DNA of 64,000 nucleotides from NCBI GenBank assembly GCA_029242715.1, contig JAQWTL010000020.1:310001-374000 (forward strand). Reading direction: 5' to 3'. This DNA is from Phycisphaerales bacterium. Lineage in GTDB: Bacteria > Planctomycetota > Phycisphaerae > Phycisphaerales > SM1A02. Position numbers and translations under genes: made by a program. Every line of letters starts with the position of its first letter. Position 1 is the first letter of the stretch. This document shows, piece by piece, positions 8,397 through 15,644 of the stretch. The notes beneath the pieces are model-generated. The model had not been told where the DNA came from. It ran no database searches and was given only the letters and a program-made list of their open reading frames with translations.

Positions 8397-9836
8397 GTGT
8401 CAGGCGAATTCGACCGCTACCGTTCACCTCTTGAAACGCGCTACGCGTCAGAGGCGATGCAGCGCCTATGGTCAGATGGGCATCGCTTCAGAACATGGCG
8501 TCGACTTTGGCTCGCGCTTGCTGAATCAGAGAAGGCCCTCGGGCTCGACATCACTGACAGCCAGATCCAGGCGATGCGTGAACACCTGGATGACATCGAC
8601 TACGAATCTGCTGCCAAGCATGAGCAGCGACTTCGTCATGACGTGATGGCCCATGTTCATACCTTCGGTGAAGCTGCTCCGGAAGCCCGCGGCATCATTC
8701 ACCTTGGCGCCACGAGTCAATTCGTAAACTGCAATGCCGAGTTGTTGATCCTTCGTGACGCCATGCAACTGCTCGCCACGAAAGCGGCGTCAGTGATTGC
8801 AGCCCTTGGTCAATTCGCTACACAGTGGAAGGATCTGCCAACGCTGGGATTTACCCATTACCAGCCGGCCCAACCTGTCACTGTGGGGCGGAGGGCCATT
8901 ACCTGGGCACAGGACTTCTGGCTGGGCCTTGAAGACCTGGAATTTCGAATCGAATCTCTTCGGTTCCGTGGCGTCCGGGGTGCCACCGGGACACAAGCCT
9001 CGTTCCTGGCACTCTTTGACGGAGATGAGTCAAAGGTCGACGAACTTGACCGCCTGGTCACAAGGCAAATGGGCTGGTCAGAAGATCGCCGTCTGCCCGT
9101 CACTGGCCAGACCTACCCCAGGATTGTGGATGCCCAAATCACCTCATGCCTGGCAGCCATGTCAGCGGCTGTACACAAGTGTGCAACGGATATTCGTCTG
9201 TTGGCAAACCGCAAAGAGATCGAGGAGCCCTTTGGGAAGAAACAGATCGGCTCCTCCGCGATGCCCTACAAACGAAACCCGATGAGATGCGAACGAGCTT
9301 GTGGCATGGCCCGATTCGTCATGACCCTGGCCTCCAGCCCTCTGCAGACAGCATCCACCCAATGGTTTGAACGAACCCTCGATGATTCAGCCAACCGACG
9401 ACTGGTTCTACCAGAGGCCTTTCTGGCCCTGGATGGCTGCCTGGACATCATGCGTGATGTTCTGGCTGGCTTGGTGGTCTACCCGGAAACGATCCGCCGC
9501 AATCTCGAGGCAGAATTGCCATTCATGGCCAGTGAGGAACTCCTCATGGAAGCTGTTCGGCGAGGCGGTGACCGCCAGGAGGTCCATGAGGCCATCAGGC
9601 AGCATGCCCAGGATGCTGCCAATCGGGTGAAGAGTGAAGGGGCAGACAATGACCTCATTGAACGGCTGCGAAAAGAGCCTCTCATGGATGGGATTGACCT
9701 GGAGGCCCTGCTTGATCCAGCCCGCTACATCGGCCGCAGCAGCAGCCAGGTAGATCAGTTCAATGACAAGATCGTCGGCCCGATCAGCCAGCGATATGCT
9801 CCTGAAGCCCTGGATGAAGCAGCTCTGAAGGTCTGA
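8397..9836 (+). CDS. purB: Adenylosuccinate lyase
   Basis: Releases fumarate in two steps of purine synthesis: SAICAR to AICAR and adenylosuccinate to AMP. The fumarase/aspartase superfamily signature SSAMPYKRNPMRCE is clear, and the catalytic-His segments HLGATS and GFTHYQPAQP are present. The GTG at 8397 gives 479 residues, beginning with the family-like FDRYRSPLETRYAS; an ATG at 8319 would add 26 unlikely residues. A GGAG lies 13 bases before the GTG. A hairpin with a six-T run directly follows the stop codon. The gene appears to be its own transcription unit. Confidence 0.95.
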   Translation: MSGEFDRYRSPLETRYASEAMQRLWSDGHRFRTWRRLWLALAESEKALGLDITDSQIQAMREHLDDIDYESAAKHEQRLRHDVMAHVHTFGEAAPEARGIIHLGATSQFVNCNAELLILRDAMQLLATKAASVIAALGQFATQWKDLPTLGFTHYQPAQPVTVGRRAITWAQDFWLGLEDLEFRIESLRFRGVRGATGTQASFLALFDGDESKVDELDRLVTRQMGWSEDRRLPVTGQTYPRIVDAQITSCLAAMSAAVHKCATDIRLLANRKEIEEPFGKKQIGSSAMPYKRNPMRCERACGMARFVMTLASSPLQTASTQWFERTLDDSANRRLVLPEAFLALDGCLDIMRDVLAGLVVYPETIRRNLEAELPFMASEELLMEAVRRGGDRQEVHEAIRQHAQDAANRVKSEGADNDLIERLRKEPLMDGIDLEALLDPARYIGRSSSQVDQFNDKIVGPISQRYAPEALDEAALKV

Positions 9837-9849
9837 ATAGGCATAAAAT

Positions 9850-9871
9850 GGTGCTGAAAGGCGCCTTTTTT
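9850..9871 (+). terminator. Intrinsic terminator after purB
   Basis: A five-base-pair stem (9850-9854 with 9861-9865, one G-U pair), a six-base loop and six consecutive T residues at 9866-9871 begin 13 bases after the purB stop. This is a standard Rho-independent terminator layout on the plus strand. Confidence 0.8.
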
Positions 9872-9930
9872 CGAAGCTACTGACTAAACCGCATTTACAG
9901 CACACCCAGGCTGGCGAGCATGCGTTTATT

Positions 9931-10078
9931 GCCCTTTAAAGGGCTATTGAATCTAACAAATCAGGCACCTGATCATGCGATTTTCGTACTGAAATCGCAG
10001 TATTAGCCCCTGCTGGCCGATAAGGAGAGGCAAGAGCCGTAAGGTAGCGGCTGTTGTACCCCTCGTAAGGGTGCACAA
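9931..10078 (+). promoter_or_regulatory. Hairpin-rich leader upstream of the histone-like gene
   Basis: The 9837-10115 gap carries, after the purB terminator, five inverted repeats in a row: 9931-9944 (GCCCTTTAAAGGGC), 9960-9973, 9976-9999 (eight base pairs), 10035-10052 (five base pairs) and 10054-10078 (eight base pairs with a two-base bulge). The last two each display a CGTAAGG element (10038-10044 and 10064-10070). The strand is assigned from the downstream gene. No known riboswitch consensus was recognised. It could be a structured 5' leader, an independent RNA or protein-binding sites. Confidence 0.45.
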
Positions 10079-10115
10079 CATGTACCCGATGCTGGCATGG
10101 GCCGGAGAGGCACAG

Positions 10116-10295
10116 ATGGAATCCTACGAAAAGATGAAGCGAGTCCTGGCAGAGATTCAAGACGATGTGGACAAGTGCCGCGGTGGCAATAAAGCCGCTG
10201 GTACTCGCGTCCGCAAAGCGATGCAAGAGATCAAAAGCATCGCTCAGGATGTCCGCAAGGAGGTCCTGGACGTACGAGACAGCCCAACGCCCTGA
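10116..10295 (+). CDS. Histone H1-like DNA-binding protein (Hc1 family)
   Basis: A 59-residue basic, helical protein resembling the N-terminal region of chlamydial histone-like Hc1, which compacts the nucleoid. The shared pattern is KMKRVLAEIQDDVDKC followed by GNKAAGTRVRKAMQEIK. It lacks the Lys/Ala-rich tail of longer Hc1 proteins. The ATG at 10116 is chosen because GGAGAGG lies just upstream; the longer open frame from 10071 adds 15 residues over hairpin DNA. The hairpin 10280-10302 (CAGCCCA with TGGGCTG) spans its stop codon. It is flanked on both sides by about 230 bases of strongly structured non-coding DNA. Confidence 0.75.
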   Translation: MESYEKMKRVLAEIQDDVDKCRGGNKAAGTRVRKAMQEIKSIAQDVRKEVLDVRDSPTP

Positions 10296-10310
10296 TGGGC
10301 TGAGGAGCTA

Positions 10311-10402
10311 GCGGTTTCGCCAAAGATCCTGACCCTGCTTACAGCATGGTTGAGGATGTATTGATGGCAGGCCATAATCCTGCTCTGATTTGGCGAAACT
10401 GC
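10311..10402 (+). ncRNA. Candidate structured RNA, predicted three-way junction
   Basis: A 14-base-pair closing stem pairs 10311-10324 (GCGGTTTCGCCAAA) with 10389-10402 (TTTGGCGAAACTGC), with one G-U pair. Inside it lie two hairpins: 10326-10357 (ATCCT...AGGAT, extended inward) and 10367-10383 (GCAGG...CCTGC, seven-base loop). Linkers are one, nine and five bases. This gives a compact three-way junction in the 236-base gap between the histone gene and the FabZ-like gene. I recognise no known family. Strand is inferred from the neighbouring genes; the stem would also form from the other strand. Confidence 0.5.
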
Positions 10403-10423
10403 AACTCTCGCCAGTACGTATCC

Positions 10424-10527
10424 AACGCACCCATACGACATGGGCGTTGTTATGCTTCGCACCTACGCCATCGGCATCTCACCTGATGTGACCGATGGCT
10501 GGTTCACCATTCCAGACAACTCTGGAA
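10424..10527 (+). promoter_or_regulatory. Three further hairpins before the FabZ-like gene
   Basis: Following the candidate RNA, hairpins occur at 10424-10448 (AACGC/GCGTT plus CCA/TGG), 10467-10499 (GCCATCGG/CCGATGGC) and 10510-10527 (TTCCAG/CTGGAA). The last ends four bases before the ATG at 10532 and covers the GGAA that would serve as ribosome binding site, so it could limit translation. No matching regulator is visible. Confidence 0.4.
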
Positions 10528-10531
10528 CACA

Positions 10532-11005
10532 ATGTCTACCGATCAACTATTCGACATTTCTTCAATTGACCTAGATGATGTCTTCCTGACTCCTGACAAG
10601 GTTGCCGAATGTAATCCTCAGCGAGGTGATATGCGGCATCTTGACCATGTGATCTACATGGATGATGGCGCATCCAAGGCCCTTGGGGTCAAGATGGTCA
10701 AGGACGATGAATTCTGGGTGCCCGGCCATATCCCTGGTCGGCCCCTGTTGCCAGCTGTTCTGATGATTGAAGCGGCCGCCCAGCTTTCGAGCATTCTTTA
10801 TCAGTACAGGACCAAGGAAGCCGCCTTCCTCGGTTTCACCCGCTGTGACAAGGCCGTCTTCCGAGGCCAAGTGGTTCCTGGAGACAAACTGCTCCTGCTG
10901 GCCAAGGAACACAAGTTCCAACGTCGACGTTTCTCCTGCGATGCTCAGGGAGTCGTTGAAGGCAAGGTGGTCTTCCAGGTGAAGATCACTGGGATGCAGA
11001 TGTAA
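10532..11005 (+). CDS. 3-hydroxyacyl-ACP dehydratase-like protein (FabZ family)
   Basis: A 157-residue single hotdog-fold protein. The active-site helix region reads FWVPGHIPGRPLLPAVLMIEA, keeping the catalytic His (66) and Glu (80) of FabZ in the H-x-P-G-x-P context, though Ala replaces the usual Gly in the P-G-V segment. It probably dehydrates 3-hydroxyacyl chains in fatty acid or lipid A synthesis, but planctomycetes encode several such paralogues and the substrate is not certain. It is preceded by a long hairpin-rich leader (10296-10531) and followed by an opposite-strand gene. Confidence 0.82.
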   Translation: MSTDQLFDISSIDLDDVFLTPDKVAECNPQRGDMRHLDHVIYMDDGASKALGVKMVKDDEFWVPGHIPGRPLLPAVLMIEAAAQLSSILYQYRTKEAAFLGFTRCDKAVFRGQVVPGDKLLLLAKEHKFQRRRFSCDAQGVVEGKVVFQVKITGMQM

Positions 11006-11049
11006 AGCCGGGGTTTCCCCTGGCCGGACCGCCAGATTGAACCGACTGT

Positions 11050-11571
11050 TCAGTAGACGGCCAAGCCGACAAATGAAGTTCGATACGTATTGAGAGGAAC
11101 TCCTCCGTGCCTGCCATGGGCGGTCGGACAGTAATTGTTGACGATGATCGGCGGTCCCCACCAGCCCCAGTTGCCCCCGCCACCCCAGCCCCAAGGCTGG
11201 TAGCCGTAGTTGTTGGCATAGCCATACATCGGCAATGCGATGCCACTTTGGAACTGGGAAGCTGAAACGGATCTGCCATGAAGATGGTGATCACGAGTCC
11301 GTCCCTCACGAGCGGAATATCTTTCCAGGGAATCAACGCCTTCCAAGAACAATGAGGATTCCATGCTTGCCATCGCTGCCGGTGCCTGGGGGGCCTTCCC
11401 TGAGATACTGGCTGTCATGCTTGTCGCCAACTCCGATATCTCATCGGAACTGAGCTGAGGCGTTCCAAACCCAGGGGGCAATGGCATTGAGATCACATCC
11501 GAGGCTGCCGCTGGAATCGCCATGGCAAGCCCAAGAACGGTCATCAATACTGCCTGAATCAATCGATGCAT
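11050..11571 (-). CDS. Secreted Gly/Trp/Tyr-rich protein of unknown function
   Basis: A 173-residue product with a clear signal peptide (hydrophobic core, cleavage after AIPAAA). The mature chain has an Ala/Ser-rich first half and a C-terminal region rich in Gly, Trp, Tyr and Asn around residues 115-150 (YGYANNYGYQPWGWGGGG). The start is supported by GGAGAG five bases upstream. No known domain was recognised. Composition suggests a surface or matrix protein, but that is inference. It is convergent with the FabZ-like gene and divergent from manA. Confidence 0.72.
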   Translation of the reverse strand: MHRLIQAVLMTVLGLAMAIPAAASDVISMPLPPGFGTPQLSSDEISELATSMTASISGKAPQAPAAMASMESSLFLEGVDSLERYSAREGRTRDHHLHGRSVSASQFQSGIALPMYGYANNYGYQPWGWGGGGNWGWWGPPIIVNNYCPTAHGRHGGVPLNTYRTSFVGLAVY

Positions 11572-11672
11572 GGTTCTCTCCAGTCGCCTGAAACCGATGT
11601 CTTTATGCTATCACCTAGAAGAGGTGTGCCAAACACACTTTTCCCTTCTCCATCAAGCACCTGGACCTAACC

Positions 11673-12656
11673 ATGCCCCTGGCCCCACTTCGATTCAAGC
11701 CCATCCTCAAACCCAAGGTCTGGGGCGGCCACCTCCTGGCTGAAATGGGCAAGCCCGCCCCGCCAGATGAAAGCATTGGTGAGTCCTGGGAACTTGCCGA
11801 TCTGCCTGATTCGATCAGTGAAGGGCGATCCCGTATCGATGGTGGGCCATGCGATGGGCAATTGCTTCAGACAGTACTGGCTGAGAATGGCAAGGCCCTG
11901 CTCGGGCGAGCCAATCTCTCACCGGAAGGTGGTTTTCCTCTTCTCCTGAAGTTCCTTGATGCCAACGAGAATCTTTCTGTCCAGGTTCATCCTGATGAAG
12001 CCTATGTCGCCAAGCACCCGGAAGCACACTTGAAATCCGAAGCCTGGTACATCCTGGAAGCCAAGCCTGGAAGCGTGATCTACGCAGGCGTGCAACCCGG
12101 TGTCGATGCCGCGCAATTCAAGACTGCTATCGAGAAAGGTGATCTTGTTGATCTACTGGTGTCCATCCCCGCTGTTCCAGGAGACTGTCATTACCTGCCC
12201 AGTGGAACCTGCCATGCACTTGGAGAAGGCGTACTCGTTGCCGAAGTCCAGACACCAAGCGACACCACCTTTCGCGTATGGGACTGGGGCCGAACAGATC
12301 GGGAGATCCATGTGGAAGCCGCCATGGCCTGCATTGACTTCTCGGGCCGCAAAGTGACTGCCCCTCCACCTCCGGCCATGACATCCGCCGACCGAATCAC
12401 GACGAGATTTGTCGAAGTCCCGTTCTTCACCATTGATCGATTGCAATCCAACGGCACCACCTCGATGGACATGCCGACGAAGGATCTCCCAGAGGCCATC
12501 ATGGTTCTCGATGGCAACGGTCATTTGAACTTTGACAATGACAACATGTCGCTGGAACGAGGGGACACCGTCCTGCTTCCAGCTGATCGACCGACTTGCA
12601 CGATCGTGCCCCAGCAATCACTGGATCTGCTGCACGTGACGCTTGGTACTGGTTGA
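11673..12656 (+). CDS. manA: Mannose-6-phosphate isomerase, class I
   Basis: Interconverts fructose-6-phosphate and mannose-6-phosphate, supplying GDP-mannose and related sugars. The 327-residue protein contains the zinc-site segments SVQVHPDE near residues 105-112 and KSEAWYILEA, then PSGTCHALGEG near 177-187, and the C-terminal cupin with VQTPSDTTFRVWDWGR. The length fits the short bacterial form. It may supply mannose units for the exopolysaccharide or O-antigen genes in the window, but this is inference. It ends one base before the opposite-strand small gene. Confidence 0.93.
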   Translation: MPLAPLRFKPILKPKVWGGHLLAEMGKPAPPDESIGESWELADLPDSISEGRSRIDGGPCDGQLLQTVLAENGKALLGRANLSPEGGFPLLLKFLDANENLSVQVHPDEAYVAKHPEAHLKSEAWYILEAKPGSVIYAGVQPGVDAAQFKTAIEKGDLVDLLVSIPAVPGDCHYLPSGTCHALGEGVLVAEVQTPSDTTFRVWDWGRTDREIHVEAAMACIDFSGRKVTAPPPPAMTSADRITTRFVEVPFFTIDRLQSNGTTSMDMPTKDLPEAIMVLDGNGHLNFDNDNMSLERGDTVLLPADRPTCTIVPQQSLDLLHVTLGTG

Positions 12657-12657
12657 C

Positions 12658-12987
12658 TCAACCCTTCAAGTCGATGATGCGACCACGTTCTACACCCGTT
12701 GCCGCCTCAAGTCGATCGGCATCACGTGTATACAACTGGAAGGCACCTGGCTGCCGAACCGGCGAGTTGGATGCCAGTTCGAAATCCATGCCGCCAGCAA
12801 CACGACCGGCAACCAGTCGATCAATCGCGTTTGGTGCACTGACTTGAGCAGGCGCACTTGTCCGTACCGGTGCAACGACAGATGGCGCCTGCACCGGACT
12901 CGTCCTGGTGAGGTTCGGCTGCCGAGCCGATTGCATACTCTGGTATGCAACCGCCGCCCGGAACGGGTATGGACCGCCAATCTCCAT
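12658..12987 (-). CDS. Small protein of unknown function, lineage-specific
   Basis: A 109-residue product, basic and Pro/Ala/Val-rich in the middle (residues 20-50), ending with an ordered segment AFQLYTRDADRLEAATGVER and a short GRIIDLKG tail. The C-terminal pattern recalls short proteins seen in other planctomycetes, from memory only. A GAGGAG lies 13 bases upstream of the ATG, a somewhat long spacing. It lies downstream of proS on the same strand with about 145 bases between, and is tail to tail with manA. No signal peptide or membrane segment is seen. Confidence 0.6.
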   Translation of the reverse strand: MEIGGPYPFRAAVAYQSMQSARQPNLTRTSPVQAPSVVAPVRTSAPAQVSAPNAIDRLVAGRVAGGMDFELASNSPVRQPGAFQLYTRDADRLEAATGVERGRIIDLKG

Positions 12988-13079
12988 GATTTCAGACTAG
13001 CTCCTCAACGACACATTGCTAGCCATTCACGTCGATTTCCCAGCCGACGTCATGGCCCCTTCGAGAGATCACTATCGGA

Positions 13080-13117
13080 GGGACCATACATGCTTCTTGA
13101 AGGAAGCCTGAGGTCCC
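13080..13117 (-). terminator. Hairpin downstream of proS
   Basis: GGGACC (13080-13085) pairs with GGTCCC (13112-13117), with an inner GCTTC/GAAGC pairing. It lies about 16 bases past the proS stop on the minus strand. There is no T run after it, so termination is only a possibility. The rest of the 12988-13133 gap shows nothing else I can name. Confidence 0.4.
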
Positions 13118-13133
13118 ATAATGAGAGACTGGA

Positions 13134-14654
13134 CTAGTAGGACTTGGCCCATACGAGTCTTTGCTCGCTTGGTTGGCCGGTAAATGGACATGTGCCCGGC
13201 TCGCCACCCTCCAGGGGTATGCAGCGAACCGTGACGCCAAGTTCATCCTTGATCTTCTTCTCGAGTTCGGAATCCCCACAGAAATGCGTCAGGGCAAAGC
13301 CGCCGTGAATCGGCGTAGGCTCTCCTGCGGGTGATGTGAAGAAATCACGGAAGTCTGTTTCGCTGTCAATGGTGTGCGTGTTCTCTTCACGGAAACTGAG
13401 GGCGCGATCATGCAGACCCTGCTGAATTTCTTCCAGCATGCTGGTCAAGTTGGCAATGAACTCCGATCGTGGAATCCCCTGCTTTTCCTTGGGCGAGAGA
13501 TCTCGTCTGGCAACGAAAACGGAATCGGCCGCCATGTCACGAGGTCCGACTTCTACTCGAACCGGAACACCTTTCTTGACCCAGGACCAGCTCTTTTCGC
13601 CACCACGCATATCCCGGTCATCGATTTCAACCTCGATGTGCCGTCCATGGAATGCCTGGACTCGCAGATCATCAGCCAACTTGTGGCAGTAATTGATGAT
13701 CTTGTCAGGCTCATCCGACTTGAAGGTGATGGGCATGATCACGACATGTACAGGTGCCAGACGTGGCGGCAGAACCAATCCGTCATCATCGGCATGTGTC
13801 ATGATCAAGCCGCCAATGAGTCGGGTTGAAACGCCCCATGATGTCGTCCAGGCATGCAGGCGATCGCCATTCTCATCGATGTAAACGATGTCCTGGGCCT
13901 TGGAAAAATTCTGGCCGAGAAAATGGGAGGTCCCTGCTTGAAGCGCCTTGCGATCCTGCATCATGCCTTCGATGCAGTAGGTCTTGACCGCCCCGGGGAA
14001 TCGTTCCGCTGCTGTTTTCTCGCCAGTGAGCACCGGCATTGCCATGGTGTCGCGTGCAAAGTCTGCATAGACGTTGAGCATGCGAATCGTGTGTTCACGC
14101 GCTTCTTCTTCAGTGGCATGAGCCGTATGGCCTTCTTGCCAGAGAAACTCGGAGGTCCGAAGGAACAATCGTGTACGCATTTCCCATCGCACGACATTGG
14201 CCCATTGATTGATCAACAGTGGCAGATCACGGTAGGACTCGATCCAGCGGGAAAAGGCATCCCCGATGATCATTTCGGATGTCGGTCTGACAATCAATGG
14301 CTCTTCAAGTTCACCGGCAGGCACCAACCCGCCATCAGGGCCCGCCTCAAGGCGATGGTGGGTGACAACCGCACATTCCTTCGCGAAGCCCTCAACGTGC
14401 TCCGCTTCCTTCTCAAGGAAACGCTTGGGAATGAACAACGGGAAGTATGCATTCTTGTGCCCGGTGGCCTTGAACATGCCATCCAGGACATGCTGCATGT
14501 TTTCCCAGAGTGCGCATCCCCAGGGCTTGATGACCATGCAGCCACGAACCGGGGAATTCTCCGCCAGGTCGGCTGCCCGGACCACCTGCTGGTACCACTC
14601 CGGGTAGTTCTCTGTCCGCGTGGGTGTGATTGCCGTCTTTGCTGCCTTTGCCAT
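13134..14654 (-). CDS. proS: Prolyl-tRNA synthetase, archaeal/eukaryotic type
   Basis: Charges tRNA-Pro. The 506-residue protein begins with the type-3 ProRS N-terminus (ENYPEWYQQVVRAADLAE) and has class II motif 2 around RWEMRTRLFLRTSEFLWQEG, the AHATEEEA segment, and motif 3 near SWGVSTRLIGGLIMTH. The anticodon-binding domain follows from about residue 300, and a C-terminal zinc-domain-like region ends in VWAKSY. It lacks the editing insertion of the standard bacterial enzyme. The ATG at 14654 has no strong ribosome binding site. It is divergent from the UbiA gene with 36 bases between. Confidence 0.95.
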   Translation of the reverse strand: MAKAAKTAITPTRTENYPEWYQQVVRAADLAENSPVRGCMVIKPWGCALWENMQHVLDGMFKATGHKNAYFPLFIPKRFLEKEAEHVEGFAKECAVVTHHRLEAGPDGGLVPAGELEEPLIVRPTSEMIIGDAFSRWIESYRDLPLLINQWANVVRWEMRTRLFLRTSEFLWQEGHTAHATEEEAREHTIRMLNVYADFARDTMAMPVLTGEKTAAERFPGAVKTYCIEGMMQDRKALQAGTSHFLGQNFSKAQDIVYIDENGDRLHAWTTSWGVSTRLIGGLIMTHADDDGLVLPPRLAPVHVVIMPITFKSDEPDKIINYCHKLADDLRVQAFHGRHIEVEIDDRDMRGGEKSWSWVKKGVPVRVEVGPRDMAADSVFVARRDLSPKEKQGIPRSEFIANLTSMLEEIQQGLHDRALSFREENTHTIDSETDFRDFFTSPAGEPTPIHGGFALTHFCGDSELEKKIKDELGVTVRCIPLEGGEPGTCPFTGQPSEQRLVWAKSY

Positions 14655-14690
14655 GGGATGGGCAGGGTACCCGCTGGTTAGGATGCACGC

Positions 14691-15629
14691 GTGACCACGA
14701 CCCCAGCCACAGCTCAGAGAGGCCTTCTAGGCACGACGGCCGTCCTGGCCAGAGACATCAAACTGGCCCACAGTGTCTTTGCCCTGCCCTTCGCGTTGCT
14801 TGGTCTTTTCCTGGCAGCGTGGCCCGCCGATCCAACTCTCCGGATCGGGGGACAGCAGTTGTTCATCAATATTCTTCTGGTGATAGCAGCCATGGTGACG
14901 GCACGGACAGCCGCGATGCTGGCCAATCGATGGTTGGACCGCGACATCGATGCTCGAAATCCGAGGACCGCCGGAAGAGCCTTGCCTGCCGGTGCGACGT
15001 CCAGCCAGGCTGTTCTGCTTGGACTTGTGTTCTCCAGCATGATCTTCATGCTGATCTGCCTTCTGTTTCTTCTCCTGGACGGCAACTGGTGGCCTCTGGT
15101 TCTGGGCCTGCCCGTTCTTGCCTGGCTCTGCCTGTATCCGGTGATGAAACGAGTCACCTGGGGCTGCCATCTCTGGCTGGGAGCATCCCTTGCATGGAGC
15201 CCATTAGCTGCTGCCATCGCCGTTCGTCCCGATGCGCTGGTTGAACAAGGCGCACTGTGGTTGCTGGCTGCCATGGTCCTGTTCTGGGTATCAGGGTTCG
15301 ACATCATCTATGCACTGCAGGACATTGATGTCGACCGTCGAGAAAGACTCCACAGCATTCCGGCCCGATTCGGGATCAATGGTGCTCTCTGGATCAGCCG
15401 CCTGCTTCATATGCTTGCTGGCAGTGCCTTGATCCTGGCCTGGGTTGTCGATCAAAGACTTGGCGCCGTCTTCCTGGGCGCATCCATTGCGGCCTGCCTG
15501 CTGCTCTTGATCGAGCAGGCGACTGTTCGCCGCTGGGGAACGACCAGAATGGCGCTGACATTCTTCACCCTCAATGGCATCGTTTCATGCGTGATCGGGC
15601 TGGCTGGAATCCTGGACCTTGCATACTGA
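14691..15629 (+). CDS. 4-hydroxybenzoate prenyltransferase-like protein (UbiA/MqnP)
   Basis: Polytopic membrane prenyltransferase of the UbiA family, 312 residues. Both Asp-rich motifs are intact: NRWLDRDIDARNPRT near residues 83-97 and DIIYALQDIDVDR near 204-216, which bind the Mg-prenyl diphosphate. The substrate is probably an aromatic acid in ubiquinone or futalosine-route menaquinone synthesis; in this group MqnP-like use is plausible, but no other pathway gene is present. The start is a GTG at 14691 with AGGA eight bases upstream. It ends in a hairpin shared with the convergent oxidoreductase gene. Confidence 0.88.
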   Translation: MTTTPATAQRGLLGTTAVLARDIKLAHSVFALPFALLGLFLAAWPADPTLRIGGQQLFINILLVIAAMVTARTAAMLANRWLDRDIDARNPRTAGRALPAGATSSQAVLLGLVFSSMIFMLICLLFLLLDGNWWPLVLGLPVLAWLCLYPVMKRVTWGCHLWLGASLAWSPLAAAIAVRPDALVEQGALWLLAAMVLFWVSGFDIIYALQDIDVDRRERLHSIPARFGINGALWISRLLHMLAGSALILAWVVDQRLGAVFLGASIAACLLLLIEQATVRRWGTTRMALTFFTLNGIVSCVIGLAGILDLAY

Positions 15630-15644
15630 GCATGATGTGCTCAG
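15626..15644. terminator. Hairpin between two convergent genes
   Basis: CTGAGCA (15626-15632) pairs with TGCTCAG (15638-15644) around a five-base loop, covering the stop codons of both the UbiA gene and the oxidoreductase gene. It may end transcription from both sides, although T runs are missing. Confidence 0.45.

Noticed and set aside
10291-10402. Hammerhead ribozyme
   Set aside because: CTGATG and GGCGAAA are present, but the first lacks the needed final A and the stems do not fit the hammerhead layout.
13854-14681. 275-codon plus-strand open frame
   Set aside because: Shadow of proS on the other strand.
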